Origin: Neopararhizobium haloflavum
GTDB lineage: Bacteria; Pseudomonadota; Alphaproteobacteria; Rhizobiales; Rhizobiaceae
DNA: 64,000 bases
Direction of reading: 5' to 3'
Assembly: GCF_002750855.1 (NCBI RefSeq)
Contig: NZ_NWUC01000001.1
Span: forward strand, 558,001-622,000
A program made the translations under genes and the position numbers. The notes beneath the pieces were generated by a model. The model saw only the letters and a program-made list of their open reading frames with translations, was not told the DNA's origin and made no database searches. Shown piece by piece: positions 26,500 through 34,732 of the stretch (its first letter is position 1; each line of letters begins with the position of its first letter).

Positions 26500-26757
26500 A
26501 TGCTGCAATTTGTGGATTGGAGTATTCCGTTGGATCGTGACACCGTTTCGCATGACACCTTGGTCTTTCTTGCCAGCCTGGATCGTCATCCCATCAAGCT
26601 GAACAGGATGCTTTCCGATCCGATGCTGATCGCCGATTTGAAGGCGGAAGGCTTGGTGCGTATCGATGGGAAGCACAATTGGGTGGTGCTCTCCGATCGT
26701 GGTCGCGCCATCCTCGAGGAGCAGAACGCGTCAGGGTCAAAGAGTTCCTCGCTTTAA
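26500..26757 (+). CDS. Small winged-helix-like protein B, paralogue of A (85 aa)
   Basis: Aligns with the 72-aa gene: LASLDRHPIKLNRMLSDPML, then LKAEGLVRIDGKHNWVVLSD, then RGRAILE. The LKxEGLxRID and GR(S/A)(V/I)LE blocks are shared, so the two are tandem duplicates. ATG 26500 has AGGA nearby. Confidence 0.6.
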   Translation: MLQFVDWSIPLDRDTVSHDTLVFLASLDRHPIKLNRMLSDPMLIADLKAEGLVRIDGKHNWVVLSDRGRAILEEQNASGSKSSSL

Positions 26758-26937
26758 GCGCAAAGCCTGTCGCACGATGCGGATGAGGTTGTGGTGCTCG
26801 AAAGAGGCAGGCCGATTGTCTGTCCGATCGGCCTCAATCTCTCTTTCGAGAAACCGCATCGTCACATTGAGGCCATCGACCGAGAAATCCGGATCACACG
26901 CCATGTGGCGCGCGACGCGTAGCATCGTCTGGTTCAT
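26737..26937 (-). CDS. Hypothetical small protein (66 aa)
   Basis: ATG 26937 follows GGGAGTGAGG. The product begins MNQTMLRVARHMACDPDFSV, contains FLEREIEADRTDNRP and ends in a basic tail. It overlaps the end of the previous gene by 21 bases, tail to tail. Unknown function; antisense position makes it less certain. Confidence 0.5.
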   Translation of the reverse strand: MNQTMLRVARHMACDPDFSVDGLNVTMRFLEREIEADRTDNRPASFEHHNLIRIVRQALRLKRGTL

Positions 26938-27090
26938 CCTCACTCCCAATAACGTCATGTTATCGTGGCGTCAGTTTAGCCTGGATAGGGAAACGCGGAA
27001 GCGTTCTTTGGTCCGGTCTGGCGCGCCTGGATGACCAGCGCTTTATGGGTTCCGTCAAATGCCCCGCATCTGTGTCAAGGTGAGATCGCC

Positions 27091-27669
27091 ATGGATCTGA
27101 AGATCAGCTGGGCCGATATTGACGGTCTGCGCCGGTTCGACAATGCGCTGAAGGCGCTTGGCGACAAAAAGATGCGGCAGGTCGCGAACCGCGCCGTCAA
27201 CCGGGCCGGCGATCAGGCGCGCACGCAGGTGCGGCGCGAGCTGGCGAGACAGACCGGGCTGCCGCGCAAGGTGATCGTAAAGGCGGTGAAGGTGTCGCGC
27301 TCGAGCTGGCAGACGCTGGACTACCGGATGACGACGCGCGGTGGTGACATCGGGCTCAAATATTTCAAGGCGCGCGAGACCCGCAAGGGCGTTTCCGCCG
27401 CGCCGTTTGGCAAGCGGCAGGTGTTTGCCGGCACGTTCATCAAGGGCGGCAAATTCCCCGGCCGCGTGCCGATCGGCATGGGCGGACAGGTGTTCAAGCG
27501 TGTTGGAGACGGGCGCTTCCCGATCGAGAAGCAGACGTCCGGCGTTATCATCCCGGCTGAGATGGTAAAGGGCGCGACGGTCGATGCCTTCCGCTCGACC
27601 GCCTCGCGCGTGCTGGTCGAGCGCATCGAGCATGAGATCAGTCGGGCGACAAAAGGTGCAATCAGTTAA
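27091..27669 (+). CDS. Minor-tail-Z-like phage structural protein (192 aa)
   Basis: Starts at ATG 27091 in MDLKISWADIDGLRRFDNAL. KKMRQVANRAVNRAGDQAR, QTGLPRKVIVKAVKVSR and the Gly-rich FAGTFIKGGKFPGRVPIGM match the prophage minor tail protein Z family. Such proteins normally sit with the tail genes, but here it is 3 kb before the terminase, next to the kinase gene. Function in this phage is inferred. Confidence 0.75.
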   Translation: MDLKISWADIDGLRRFDNALKALGDKKMRQVANRAVNRAGDQARTQVRRELARQTGLPRKVIVKAVKVSRSSWQTLDYRMTTRGGDIGLKYFKARETRKGVSAAPFGKRQVFAGTFIKGGKFPGRVPIGMGGQVFKRVGDGRFPIEKQTSGVIIPAEMVKGATVDAFRSTASRVLVERIEHEISRATKGAIS

Positions 27670-27731
27670 TCCGCGTGTTGAAACGAACATAGGATAATGG
27701 TTTTGTACCGTGTCCCCTGCTACGAGGCGGC

Positions 27732-28757
27732 ATGGTAGAGTCAAAAATGCCCTCAACGCATTCTTTCGCGAGCGCTAGCATGCTTGCCGCTATCGTGGAA
27801 TCTTCGTCCGATGGCATCATCAGCAAGGATTTGAACAGCGTCATCACAACTTGGAACGCAGCGGCCGAGCGCATCTTCGGCTATGCGGCCGAGGAAGCGA
27901 TCGGAAAGCGCATTCAAATGCTGATGCCGATGGCTCACCAAGCTGAAGAAGACGACATCATCGCCCGCATTCGAGCGGGTGAGTGGATCGGAAGTTTCGA
28001 CACGGTGCGCCTCCGCAAGGATGGCACGCCCATCTTCGTTTCGTTGACAATCTCGCCGATCAAAGATGCGCTGGGCTCAATCGTCGGGGCATCGAAGATC
28101 GTCCGAGACATCAGCGCGACCAAGGAGAGCGAGCGCCGGGTGCGCGAGCTTATGCGAGAAGTCAATCATCGCGTCAAGAACCAGTTCGCCGTGATCCTGT
28201 CGATGATTCAGGCGACGGGCCGTCATGCTGCCAATGCCGCTCAGTTCGAGAACAGCGTGCGCAACCGGATCATGGCGCTGGCTAGATCGCATGATCTTCT
28301 CGTTGACGCGAACTGGAGCGGGACCGAACTGTCGCAGCTTGTATTGGCTCATATGCGGCCTTTTGGGGCCGATGAGCGCATCGAGACGAAAGGACCGAAC
28401 ATCGTCCTGTCATCAAACGCGGTCCAGTATCTCGGCATGGCCTTGCACGAACTAGGCACCAATGCCGCCAAGTACGGCGCATTTGCTCATCGCGGAACGG
28501 TGACGATCGCCTGGTCGATCCAAAGCGCCGAGTGCGGAGAACAAAGGCTGCGCTTTGCATGGCGTGAAACCAGCAGATCAACGTCGGATGAAATCCCGCC
28601 TGACGGCGGTCGTAGATCCGGCGGTATGGGTTCGATCGTGCTGGAGCGTATCGCGCCGCAGGCTTTGAATGGGACGGCACAGATAGTCCGCACTCCCGGC
28701 AGTCTGAGCTGGGAACTCGACGCGCCCATGAAGGCTGTCCTTCCGCGCCTCGACTGA
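27732..28757 (+). CDS. PAS-HWE sensor histidine kinase (341 aa)
   Basis: A PAS domain (about residues 17-128) is followed by a HWE-family histidine-kinase core: His146 in REVNHRVKNQFA, an N-box ALHELGTNAAKYGAF (237-251), the defining Trp277-x-Glu279 in FAWRETS, and a G-box near SGGMGSIVLERI. It has no membrane segment, so it senses a cytosolic cue through PAS. HWE kinases often act with a response regulator or in blue-light/general-stress pathways (family knowledge); no receiver gene is adjacent. Its place inside a prophage is unusual. Confidence 0.93.
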   Translation: MVESKMPSTHSFASASMLAAIVESSSDGIISKDLNSVITTWNAAAERIFGYAAEEAIGKRIQMLMPMAHQAEEDDIIARIRAGEWIGSFDTVRLRKDGTPIFVSLTISPIKDALGSIVGASKIVRDISATKESERRVRELMREVNHRVKNQFAVILSMIQATGRHAANAAQFENSVRNRIMALARSHDLLVDANWSGTELSQLVLAHMRPFGADERIETKGPNIVLSSNAVQYLGMALHELGTNAAKYGAFAHRGTVTIAWSIQSAECGEQRLRFAWRETSRSTSDEIPPDGGRRSGGMGSIVLERIAPQALNGTAQIVRTPGSLSWELDAPMKAVLPRLD

Positions 28758-28760
28758 CCC

Positions 28761-29039
28761 TCAGCGGAGACGGTCGGCCAGCGTGTCGATCTCGCCAAGC
28801 TGGTAATAACGCAGCTCACGGGCAAGGCGGATTGTCGGCTTCAGCGCAAAGCATATCGAGCCAATCACGAAGCACCAGGTAGCGGCAGTTTGCGTGCTTT
28901 CGGAGAAGAACAGCACGCTGCCGATGAGAAACGTGAAAGCGGCCATGAAGTCGACGGCCGTGTACCAGAGCTCGTAGAGCGCGTAGATGCGCTTGTGTTC
29001 TTCGGATTTTTCGCGGTTGCCCGGTCGGAAAAGCTTCAT
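28761..29039 (-). CDS. YrhK-like small membrane protein (92 aa)
   Basis: Two hydrophobic helices (VDFMAAFTFLIGSVLFF and TAATWCFVIGSICFAL) lie between charged ends, as in the YrhK family. AGGAGG precedes ATG 29039. It starts the minus-strand small-gene island that faces the kinase gene. Cellular role unknown. Confidence 0.8.
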   Translation of the reverse strand: MKLFRPGNREKSEEHKRIYALYELWYTAVDFMAAFTFLIGSVLFFSESTQTAATWCFVIGSICFALKPTIRLARELRYYQLGEIDTLADRLR

Positions 29040-29203
29040 GCTCGTCCTCCTTGCGCTTCTGAATTTGAGGTTTTGCCTCAAACGCGACCGCGGCTGACGT
29101 GTTCCACCGCAGAGTGCCGACGCGCTCCCGGCTGCTGCGGGAGCGCTTAGAGAAACTGATCAGCGGAGCAACCTGCGGTGTAATCGGTTAGGCTGCTGCT
29201 CAA

Positions 29204-29308
29204 CTACCAGGCGACATAGCCGAGCATGATAGTCGCCAACAGAAGAGCGACGATGACCAGCGCGATCGCTGCGATCCAGTGCGTTGGTTTCTCCCTTAGA
29301 TGCTCCAT
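29204..29308 (-). CDS. Single-helix membrane microprotein (34 aa)
   Basis: Reads MEHLREKPTHWIAAIALVIV followed by ALLLATIMLGYVAW. A charged N-terminus precedes one strong transmembrane helix. Its start overlaps the previous gene's stop region within three bases. There is no clear ribosome site, so translation may be coupled. Confidence 0.5.
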   Translation of the reverse strand: MEHLREKPTHWIAAIALVIVALLLATIMLGYVAW

Positions 29309-29309
29309 A

Positions 29310-29450
29310 TCAGTTCTGTTCAGTAAGCGTTGATGACGGACCATTCAGCGCGTTGTCGCCGAAATAGTACCAGGCGGCACCGAACAGCACGGCAGCGGCA
29401 ACCAGCGCGATGAGCCAGTTGCGCATTCCTTGGTCTTGCAGGCGGTACAT
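29310..29450 (-). CDS. Single-helix membrane microprotein (46 aa)
   Basis: Begins MYRLQDQGMRNWLIALVAAA and continues VLFGAAWYYFG, a transmembrane helix, then a polar tail. GGAG precedes ATG 29450. It is followed directly by the 34-aa gene, so the two look like an operon. Confidence 0.55.
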   Translation of the reverse strand: MYRLQDQGMRNWLIALVAAAVLFGAAWYYFGDNALNGPSSTLTEQN

Positions 29451-29655
29451 AGCAAATACTCCATGTTGCGGGGCGTCTGGGCTCAGGTGAGCCATGCAAG
29501 CGTGAGAGGAACGACGTATTCGAAGAGCAGGTGGGTCGAGAGCTGATCGATGCGATCTCGACGGCACGATAGAGCGGCTTCATGTGAGCCTCCGTCGGTC
29601 TACTGCGCATTCCTGCGCCTTAACCCGATGGGATGCGTTGATCTCGATCAGTCGC

Positions 29656-29883
29656 TCAGCGGTGGACTTTCATGAATGGGGGCGGCCCATCAGGGCCGAT
29701 GAAGCGGCCGGATTCGACACGCCAAACACCGCCTTCCGTTGGTCCATAGAGATAGCCAAGTTCGGAAACCCAGTATCTTCCGCTATTGCGGGGGCCGAAC
29801 ACATAATTGCCCGAGATGAAAAACGTGGCATCGTCGGTCGGCCCTCGGATATATCCGTCTTCGATCCAGTATCCATCCGGCAT
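29656..29883 (-). CDS. Repeat-containing hypothetical protein (75 aa)
   Basis: Starts at ATG 29883 after GGAGCG. Four short Tyr/Phe-Gly-Pro repeats are visible (GYIRGP, NYVFGP, GYLYGP, RFIGPDG), each about 18-20 residues apart and separated by Asp/Glu/Ser-rich turns, suggesting beta strands. No signal peptide. Longer in-frame starts upstream lack a ribosome site. Function unknown. Confidence 0.6.
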   Translation of the reverse strand: MPDGYWIEDGYIRGPTDDATFFISGNYVFGPRNSGRYWVSELGYLYGPTEGGVWRVESGRFIGPDGPPPFMKVHR

Positions 29884-30118
29884 TGGGACGCTCCAGTTCT
29901 GGTAAGAGTGAGCCTCCACGGATTGGAAGCTTACGCTTGTTTGCGATGACAGTCCGATTTTTCTTTGCCACTTTTGGAAATAGTTGCACGCGATGGTGGG
30001 TGAAGGGTCGTGATGGCCGTAGCCTGGCAGCCCCCCGTTTAGGGACCGTACCTTCGCCAAGCCAGCCACGGTGCGGAGAGCGCCCGGGATTTGGCTAGTC
30101 TGAGCCGTTTTTGAAAGC

Positions 30119-30171
30119 CTTAACTGGCTTAACTCGGCCGCTTAACTGGGCGGCAAGCTGTTAAACTTGGC
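30119..30171 (+). repeat. Four TTAACT repeats ahead of the terminase genes
   Basis: CTTAACTGGC (30119), CTTAACTCGGC (30128), CTTAACTGGGC (30141) and a relaxed GTTAAACTTGGC (30160) are close together about 80-130 bases before the terminase small subunit. The rest of 30070-30249 contains no gene. They may be the small-terminase binding (cos/pac) site, or operator repeats for the late operon. Confidence 0.45.
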
Positions 30172-30249
30172 GGTCCGACCAGCCGCTATCCTCGAAATTG
30201 GAGATCTGATCAGGGCAGGGCCGGCGGGCTTGCCCGGTCCATCATTGTC

Positions 30250-30891
30250 ATGCAGCAACCTGGAACGCTGACCAAGGCGGAGTTTGCCGCGCACATCAAC
30301 GTGTCGAAGGCGCGCGTCAGCCAACTGGTGAAGGACGGCGTCATTGGGCCCGATTGTCTGGCAGGCGAGGGGCGGTCGGCCCGTGTCATCGTTGCCAGGG
30401 CCGTCCAAGAGATCCGCCGCAAGCGCGATGTCGGGCAGTCGGTCGGCAACGGACTCACGACGCGGCTCGATGAAGCGCCGGTCCAGACCGACGCCTTTGT
30501 CGCCGAGCCCATTCCGACGCGTGAGGTTCAGCCGCGCCTCGACACGGTGGAAGACCAGATCAAGCGCGAGAAGCTCGCGCACCAGCGGATGGTCAACCGC
30601 CGGGCGGCCGAGGAAGAGGAAACCCGCCGCGGTTCGCTGATGCCAACCGATGCTGCTCGGGTCGAGATGACCCAGATCGCCGCGACCATGATGCAGATCT
30701 TCGAAGGCGCGTTGCCGGAATTTGCGACGGCGATCGCCGGCAAGTTCGAGCTGCCGCAGCGCGACGTTCTGCATGAGCTCAAGCAAGTCTATCGCGATGT
30801 CCGCAAGGCTGCAGAGGCGCGCGAACGGCGCCGCGCCGCCAGTCTTTCGGCCACGGAAGAGGTCGAGATCGAGGAGAAGAACGCGGCATGA
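30250..30891 (+). CDS. Terminase small subunit (213 aa)
   Basis: An N-terminal helix-turn-helix (LTKAEFAAHINVSKARVSQL) is followed by a long charged helical segment (residues about 95-140) and a C-terminal domain, the layout of Nu1/DUF1441-like small terminases. It should recognise the packaging site. It overlaps the large subunit by four bases (ATGA). Confidence 0.87.
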   Translation: MQQPGTLTKAEFAAHINVSKARVSQLVKDGVIGPDCLAGEGRSARVIVARAVQEIRRKRDVGQSVGNGLTTRLDEAPVQTDAFVAEPIPTREVQPRLDTVEDQIKREKLAHQRMVNRRAAEEEETRRGSLMPTDAARVEMTQIAATMMQIFEGALPEFATAIAGKFELPQRDVLHELKQVYRDVRKAAEARERRRAASLSATEEVEIEEKNAA

Positions 30892-32843
30892 ATGCGATCG
30901 TGGTGTCGATCGCCAATGCCGAGCGCGTCGCCGCCGAGGTGATCGCCGATGTGTTCACGCCGCCGCCGGCTGTCGACTATCTCGACTGGGCCGAACGCAA
31001 CATCGTTTTTTCGGAGCGCGAGAGCCCGTTTCCTGGGCCCTATAACCGCACGCTGTTTCCGTATTTTGACGAGATCCTGCGCGCGCTGTCACCGGCCGAT
31101 CCATGCCGCATCGTCACGCTGAAGAAGTCGGCACAGCTCGGCGGTACCGTGCTCGCCAACATCTTCACCGGCGGGTCCATGGATATGGCGCCGAGCGATT
31201 TTCTCTATGTCCATCCGACGGAGAACAACGCGCAGCGCTGGTCGAAGATGAAACTCTCGCCAATGCTGAAAGGCACGGCGGCGCTGTCGAAGATCTTCCC
31301 GATGAAGGCGCGCGACGGCCTCGATTCGGTTCTCTACAAGGAGCGCATCGACGGGCGCGGCGCGATCCTCATCTCGGGCGCCAACTCGCCATCGTCGCTG
31401 TCGCAGGTGTCGATCGAACGGCAGGTCCAGGACGACCTGTCGAAATGGGAAATGAACTCGGCGGGCGATCCGGAGACACAGGCCGACAGCCGGTCGCGCT
31501 CGCGCGAGTTCGCCAAGATATTCAAGATCTCGACACCGCTGGTCGAACCGGGCTGCCGGATCACGGCGAGCTACAACAAGGGCAGTCAGGAACGGCTTTA
31601 CGTTCCTTGTCCGCAGTGCGGGCATTTCCAGGTCCTGGAGTGGGAGAACTTCCTCGCCAATCTCGACGAGGCCCATCCCGAGCGATCGCACTTCACCTGC
31701 GATGATCCGGATTGCGGCGGGTTGATTGAAGAGCATCACATTCCGAAGATCGCCCAGCATGCGGAATGGCGCGCGGACAATCCGGAAGCGAAACGTCATC
31801 ACCGCTCCTTCGATCTCTGGTCTGCCTATTCGCTGCTTCAGTCCTTCGAGCGGATCGCACGGGAATGGCTGAATGCGCGGGGCGACCCGGCGTCCGAACA
31901 GACGTTCTTCAACGACACGGTCGGGCGGGCGTATCGCACGCTTGGCGAGGCTCCGCCCTGGGAGGACCTTCGCGACCGGTCGAGCCAGTCGCCATACAGC
32001 CACGGGGAAATCCCGTCTGGCTACCCGATCGTCACCTGCGGCGTCGATTGCCAGGGCGACCGGGTCGAGTGGCAGGTGGTCGCCTGGACGCGCAATTTCC
32101 GCCGCGCCATCATCGAATACGGCGTGTTTTCCGGCCACGTATCGAGCGAGGAATGCCAAGCCTCGCTCGACGGGCTGCTGAAACAGACCTGGCGCAACGC
32201 CTATGGCCGCAAGATTGGTCTCGATCTGCTGGCGATCGACGGCAATGCCTATACCGAAGACGTCTGGGACTGGTCGAAAAAGCATCCCGCGTCGGACGTC
32301 ATCATGGTGCGCGGCGTGCCGGCCGAAGGCGCACCGCTGATTGCCCGTGTGAAGAAGGAGCGCAACCGACGCGGCAAGATCGTTTCCTATTCGCGCCGCT
32401 TCTACAACTTCGCGACATCGGTCCTGAAAATGGGCCTCTATCGCAATCTGCTGCATGACGATCCGGAAAAGCGCGGATTCGTCGCCCTGCCTCGCGGGCT
32501 GGAAGACGAGTTCTACCGGCAGCTGACGGCGGAAAGCCGCAAGGCGGTGCGCAACAAGAAGGGCTTCGTCGAATATCAGTGGGTGAAGGACCCGAGCCAG
32601 GCGAACGAAGGCCTCGACACGCATCTGCAGGCCGAGGCCGCGGCGATCAAGTTCGGTGTGCGCTCCATGCCGGATGCTCTTTGGGATCGCTATGAGGCCG
32701 AGCGGGAATGCCCGCCCGAGGAAGAGCAGGGTGACCTCGAGGACCTCTTGAACCGTCCGGCAACGGCGGACTCCCAAGGCCCTACGCCAACGGCCCCAAT
32801 TTCGAAGCGGCGCGAGCGCGTCAACAAGTGGAAAAAGCGATGA
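30888..32843 (+). CDS. Terminase large subunit, GpA family (651 aa)
   Basis: An ATPase region with LKKSAQLGGTVLANIFTGG (Walker A-like) and YVHPTENNAQRWSKMKLSPM is followed by a cysteine pair CPQCGHFQVLEWENF and CDDPDCGG and a C-terminal nuclease domain with DCQGDRVEWQVVAWTR and LLAIDGNAYTEDV. This matches lambda-type GpA terminases. It packages DNA with the small subunit. The start overlaps the small-subunit gene; the end overlaps the portal gene as ATGA. Confidence 0.95.
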   Translation: MNAIVVSIANAERVAAEVIADVFTPPPAVDYLDWAERNIVFSERESPFPGPYNRTLFPYFDEILRALSPADPCRIVTLKKSAQLGGTVLANIFTGGSMDMAPSDFLYVHPTENNAQRWSKMKLSPMLKGTAALSKIFPMKARDGLDSVLYKERIDGRGAILISGANSPSSLSQVSIERQVQDDLSKWEMNSAGDPETQADSRSRSREFAKIFKISTPLVEPGCRITASYNKGSQERLYVPCPQCGHFQVLEWENFLANLDEAHPERSHFTCDDPDCGGLIEEHHIPKIAQHAEWRADNPEAKRHHRSFDLWSAYSLLQSFERIAREWLNARGDPASEQTFFNDTVGRAYRTLGEAPPWEDLRDRSSQSPYSHGEIPSGYPIVTCGVDCQGDRVEWQVVAWTRNFRRAIIEYGVFSGHVSSEECQASLDGLLKQTWRNAYGRKIGLDLLAIDGNAYTEDVWDWSKKHPASDVIMVRGVPAEGAPLIARVKKERNRRGKIVSYSRRFYNFATSVLKMGLYRNLLHDDPEKRGFVALPRGLEDEFYRQLTAESRKAVRNKKGFVEYQWVKDPSQANEGLDTHLQAEAAAIKFGVRSMPDALWDRYEAERECPPEEEQGDLEDLLNRPATADSQGPTPTAPISKRRERVNKWKKR

Positions 32844-34459
32844 AACTGATGGACCGGCTTCTCGGACGGGAGGCCACGCAGACGCCTGCCGCCCGGTCCA
32901 GCCGGCCTGAGGCGCGCTATCTGCGTGACACGCGCTCGGGGATCATCTCGACCCGGATGGCGCCTCTCAATGAGAGCCGTGACGAGATCAGTCGTGCGTG
33001 GCGCCGATCGGCGGGCATTGCGCTCGACCTCATCCAGAACTCTGGACGGCTGAGGGGCGCCGTCGACCAGGTGCTCGCCGACACAGTTGGCATCGAACTG
33101 GTGCTCAACCCGCAGCCGGACCTTGCGGGCCTCGGCTATAGCAGGGAAGAGACGACCGCGCTGACGCGTCTCATCAAGGCGCGCTGGCAACGCTATGCCT
33201 GGAACCCTGCCGAGTGCGACATGCGGGGCAAGTTTACTCTGCCGCAGCTCGTCGATATCGGTCTGCGCTGGCACATCGCTTATGGCGAAGTCACCGGCAT
33301 GCTCGATTACATGGGGCTGGCGACCCGCCAGCGCTACGGCATTGCCAGCGGCACGAAGCTTTGCCTCATACCGCCGCACCGGCTGGTGCAGGACACCAAC
33401 GAGATCGAAGGTCTCTTCCAGGGCGTCTACCACGACGAGAACGGCCGCCCGGTCGGCTATCTCTTCGAGGAGCGCGATACCGGTTTCACGCGCAAGGTCT
33501 CGCATCCGGCGCGCGACGGGGAGGGCCGTCCGGTCGTGTTTCATGTCTTCGATCCGAGCGATGCGACCGACGTGCGCGGTATCTCGGTCATGGCGGCAGC
33601 GTTTCGCAAGCATATCCAACACGAGCAGCTCGACGATGCGACATTGCAGACGGCTATCCTGCAGACGATCTTTGCCGCCGTTCTCACCAGCGACAAGCCC
33701 TCGGTCGATGCCTTCGAGGCGCTGGAGGTGCTGAAGGAAAACAAGGCCGCCGGCATCGAGGACTATGTCAGCGAGTTTGTCAGCTACCTTCAGGGAAACC
33801 TCGAAAAGGCAGCGGAATCGTCGATCACCATTTCTGGCGATCCGCAAATCTCGCATCTCGCGCCGGGCGAAGACCTCGACATCAAATCGGCCGGGACGCC
33901 GGGCGCGCAGTATCTGCCGTTCTCTGCGGCGCTCTCGCGCGACATGGCGCGCGCCATCGGCATCACCTTTGGCGGTCTGACGATGAACCACGAAAATGCG
34001 ACCTATTCGTCCGTCCGGATGGAGACCTCGTCGATCTGGCCGGTCGTGCTGCGCCGCCGGGAGCGCATCGCCGCACCGATCTGCCAGGCTGTCTATGAAA
34101 GCTGGCTCGATGAGGAAATCGGCGAAGGCCGTATCCCGTTCAAGGGCGGCTATCGCGCGTTTCGCGCCAATCGGGACCGTGTCTGCTGGGCCCAGTGGCA
34201 GGGACCGGCCAAGCCAACCGCCGACGATTTGAAGAGCGCGAAAGCGACCTCGGAACGGCTGGACAACGGGACGAGCTCGATCGCTGTCGAATGCGGGGAT
34301 CTCGGCATCGACCCCGACGAGCTTTTCGAACAGCGCCAGCGCGAGCATCAGCGCTATGTCGATGCCGGGATGCGCTCGCCCTATGAGCGTGCCGCGCGCG
34401 GTGATGGCGGCAACGAGATCGAAGACGAGCCCCGGCGGCAGCGGGAGAGCGCGGCGTGA
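32840..34459 (+). CDS. Portal protein, lambda family (539 aa)
   Basis: Lambda gpB-type portal. Key segments: RNEISRAWRR-like DEISRAWRRSAGIALDLIQN, GAVDQVLADTVGIELVLNPQ, IAYGEVTGML and ITFGGLTMNHENATYSSVRM. ATG 32840 overlaps the terminase stop; an upstream GTG at 32828 would add four residues. It is the dodecameric DNA channel of the capsid (family knowledge). Confidence 0.95.
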   Translation: MKLMDRLLGREATQTPAARSSRPEARYLRDTRSGIISTRMAPLNESRDEISRAWRRSAGIALDLIQNSGRLRGAVDQVLADTVGIELVLNPQPDLAGLGYSREETTALTRLIKARWQRYAWNPAECDMRGKFTLPQLVDIGLRWHIAYGEVTGMLDYMGLATRQRYGIASGTKLCLIPPHRLVQDTNEIEGLFQGVYHDENGRPVGYLFEERDTGFTRKVSHPARDGEGRPVVFHVFDPSDATDVRGISVMAAAFRKHIQHEQLDDATLQTAILQTIFAAVLTSDKPSVDAFEALEVLKENKAAGIEDYVSEFVSYLQGNLEKAAESSITISGDPQISHLAPGEDLDIKSAGTPGAQYLPFSAALSRDMARAIGITFGGLTMNHENATYSSVRMETSSIWPVVLRRRERIAAPICQAVYESWLDEEIGEGRIPFKGGYRAFRANRDRVCWAQWQGPAKPTADDLKSAKATSERLDNGTSSIAVECGDLGIDPDELFEQRQREHQRYVDAGMRSPYERAARGDGGNEIEDEPRRQRESAA

Positions 34460-34719
34460 TCGAAAGCACGGTGCAGATCGGCGTCGATCTCGTCGACATC
34501 GCCAAACCCTGCGAGGTCGTTCTCGCGCTCAAAAAGATGCAGATGCGGCTTGCTACCGGCGGCGTGCGCGAGACCGTGCGCCTCGATGGTGAGGAAGTCA
34601 CCTATGCGCGGGCCAATGACGTCCGCCTGACCCGTCTGATCGAACTTTATGAGGGCCAGTGTGCCCGCGAAAGCGGAAAGCGCCGACAGCGCTTTGCCAG
34701 GTCCATCCGCTTTATCTGA
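34456..34719 (+). CDS. gpW-like head-tail joining protein (87 aa)
   Basis: GTG 34456 overlaps the portal stop (GTGA). A helix, a hairpin containing TVRLDGEEVTYARAND and a second helix fit the lambda gpW fold, and gpW follows or precedes the portal in lambda-like heads. Called mainly from size and position. Confidence 0.7.
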   Translation: MIESTVQIGVDLVDIAKPCEVVLALKKMQMRLATGGVRETVRLDGEEVTYARANDVRLTRLIELYEGQCARESGKRRQRFARSIRFI

Positions 34720-34732
34720 AAGGCGATCCATC

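Noticed and set aside
31089-32777. Long minus-strand ORF opposite the terminase gene
   Set aside because: It mirrors GC-rich codon bias of the terminase; composition is Arg/Ala/His-rich with no ribosome site or family features.
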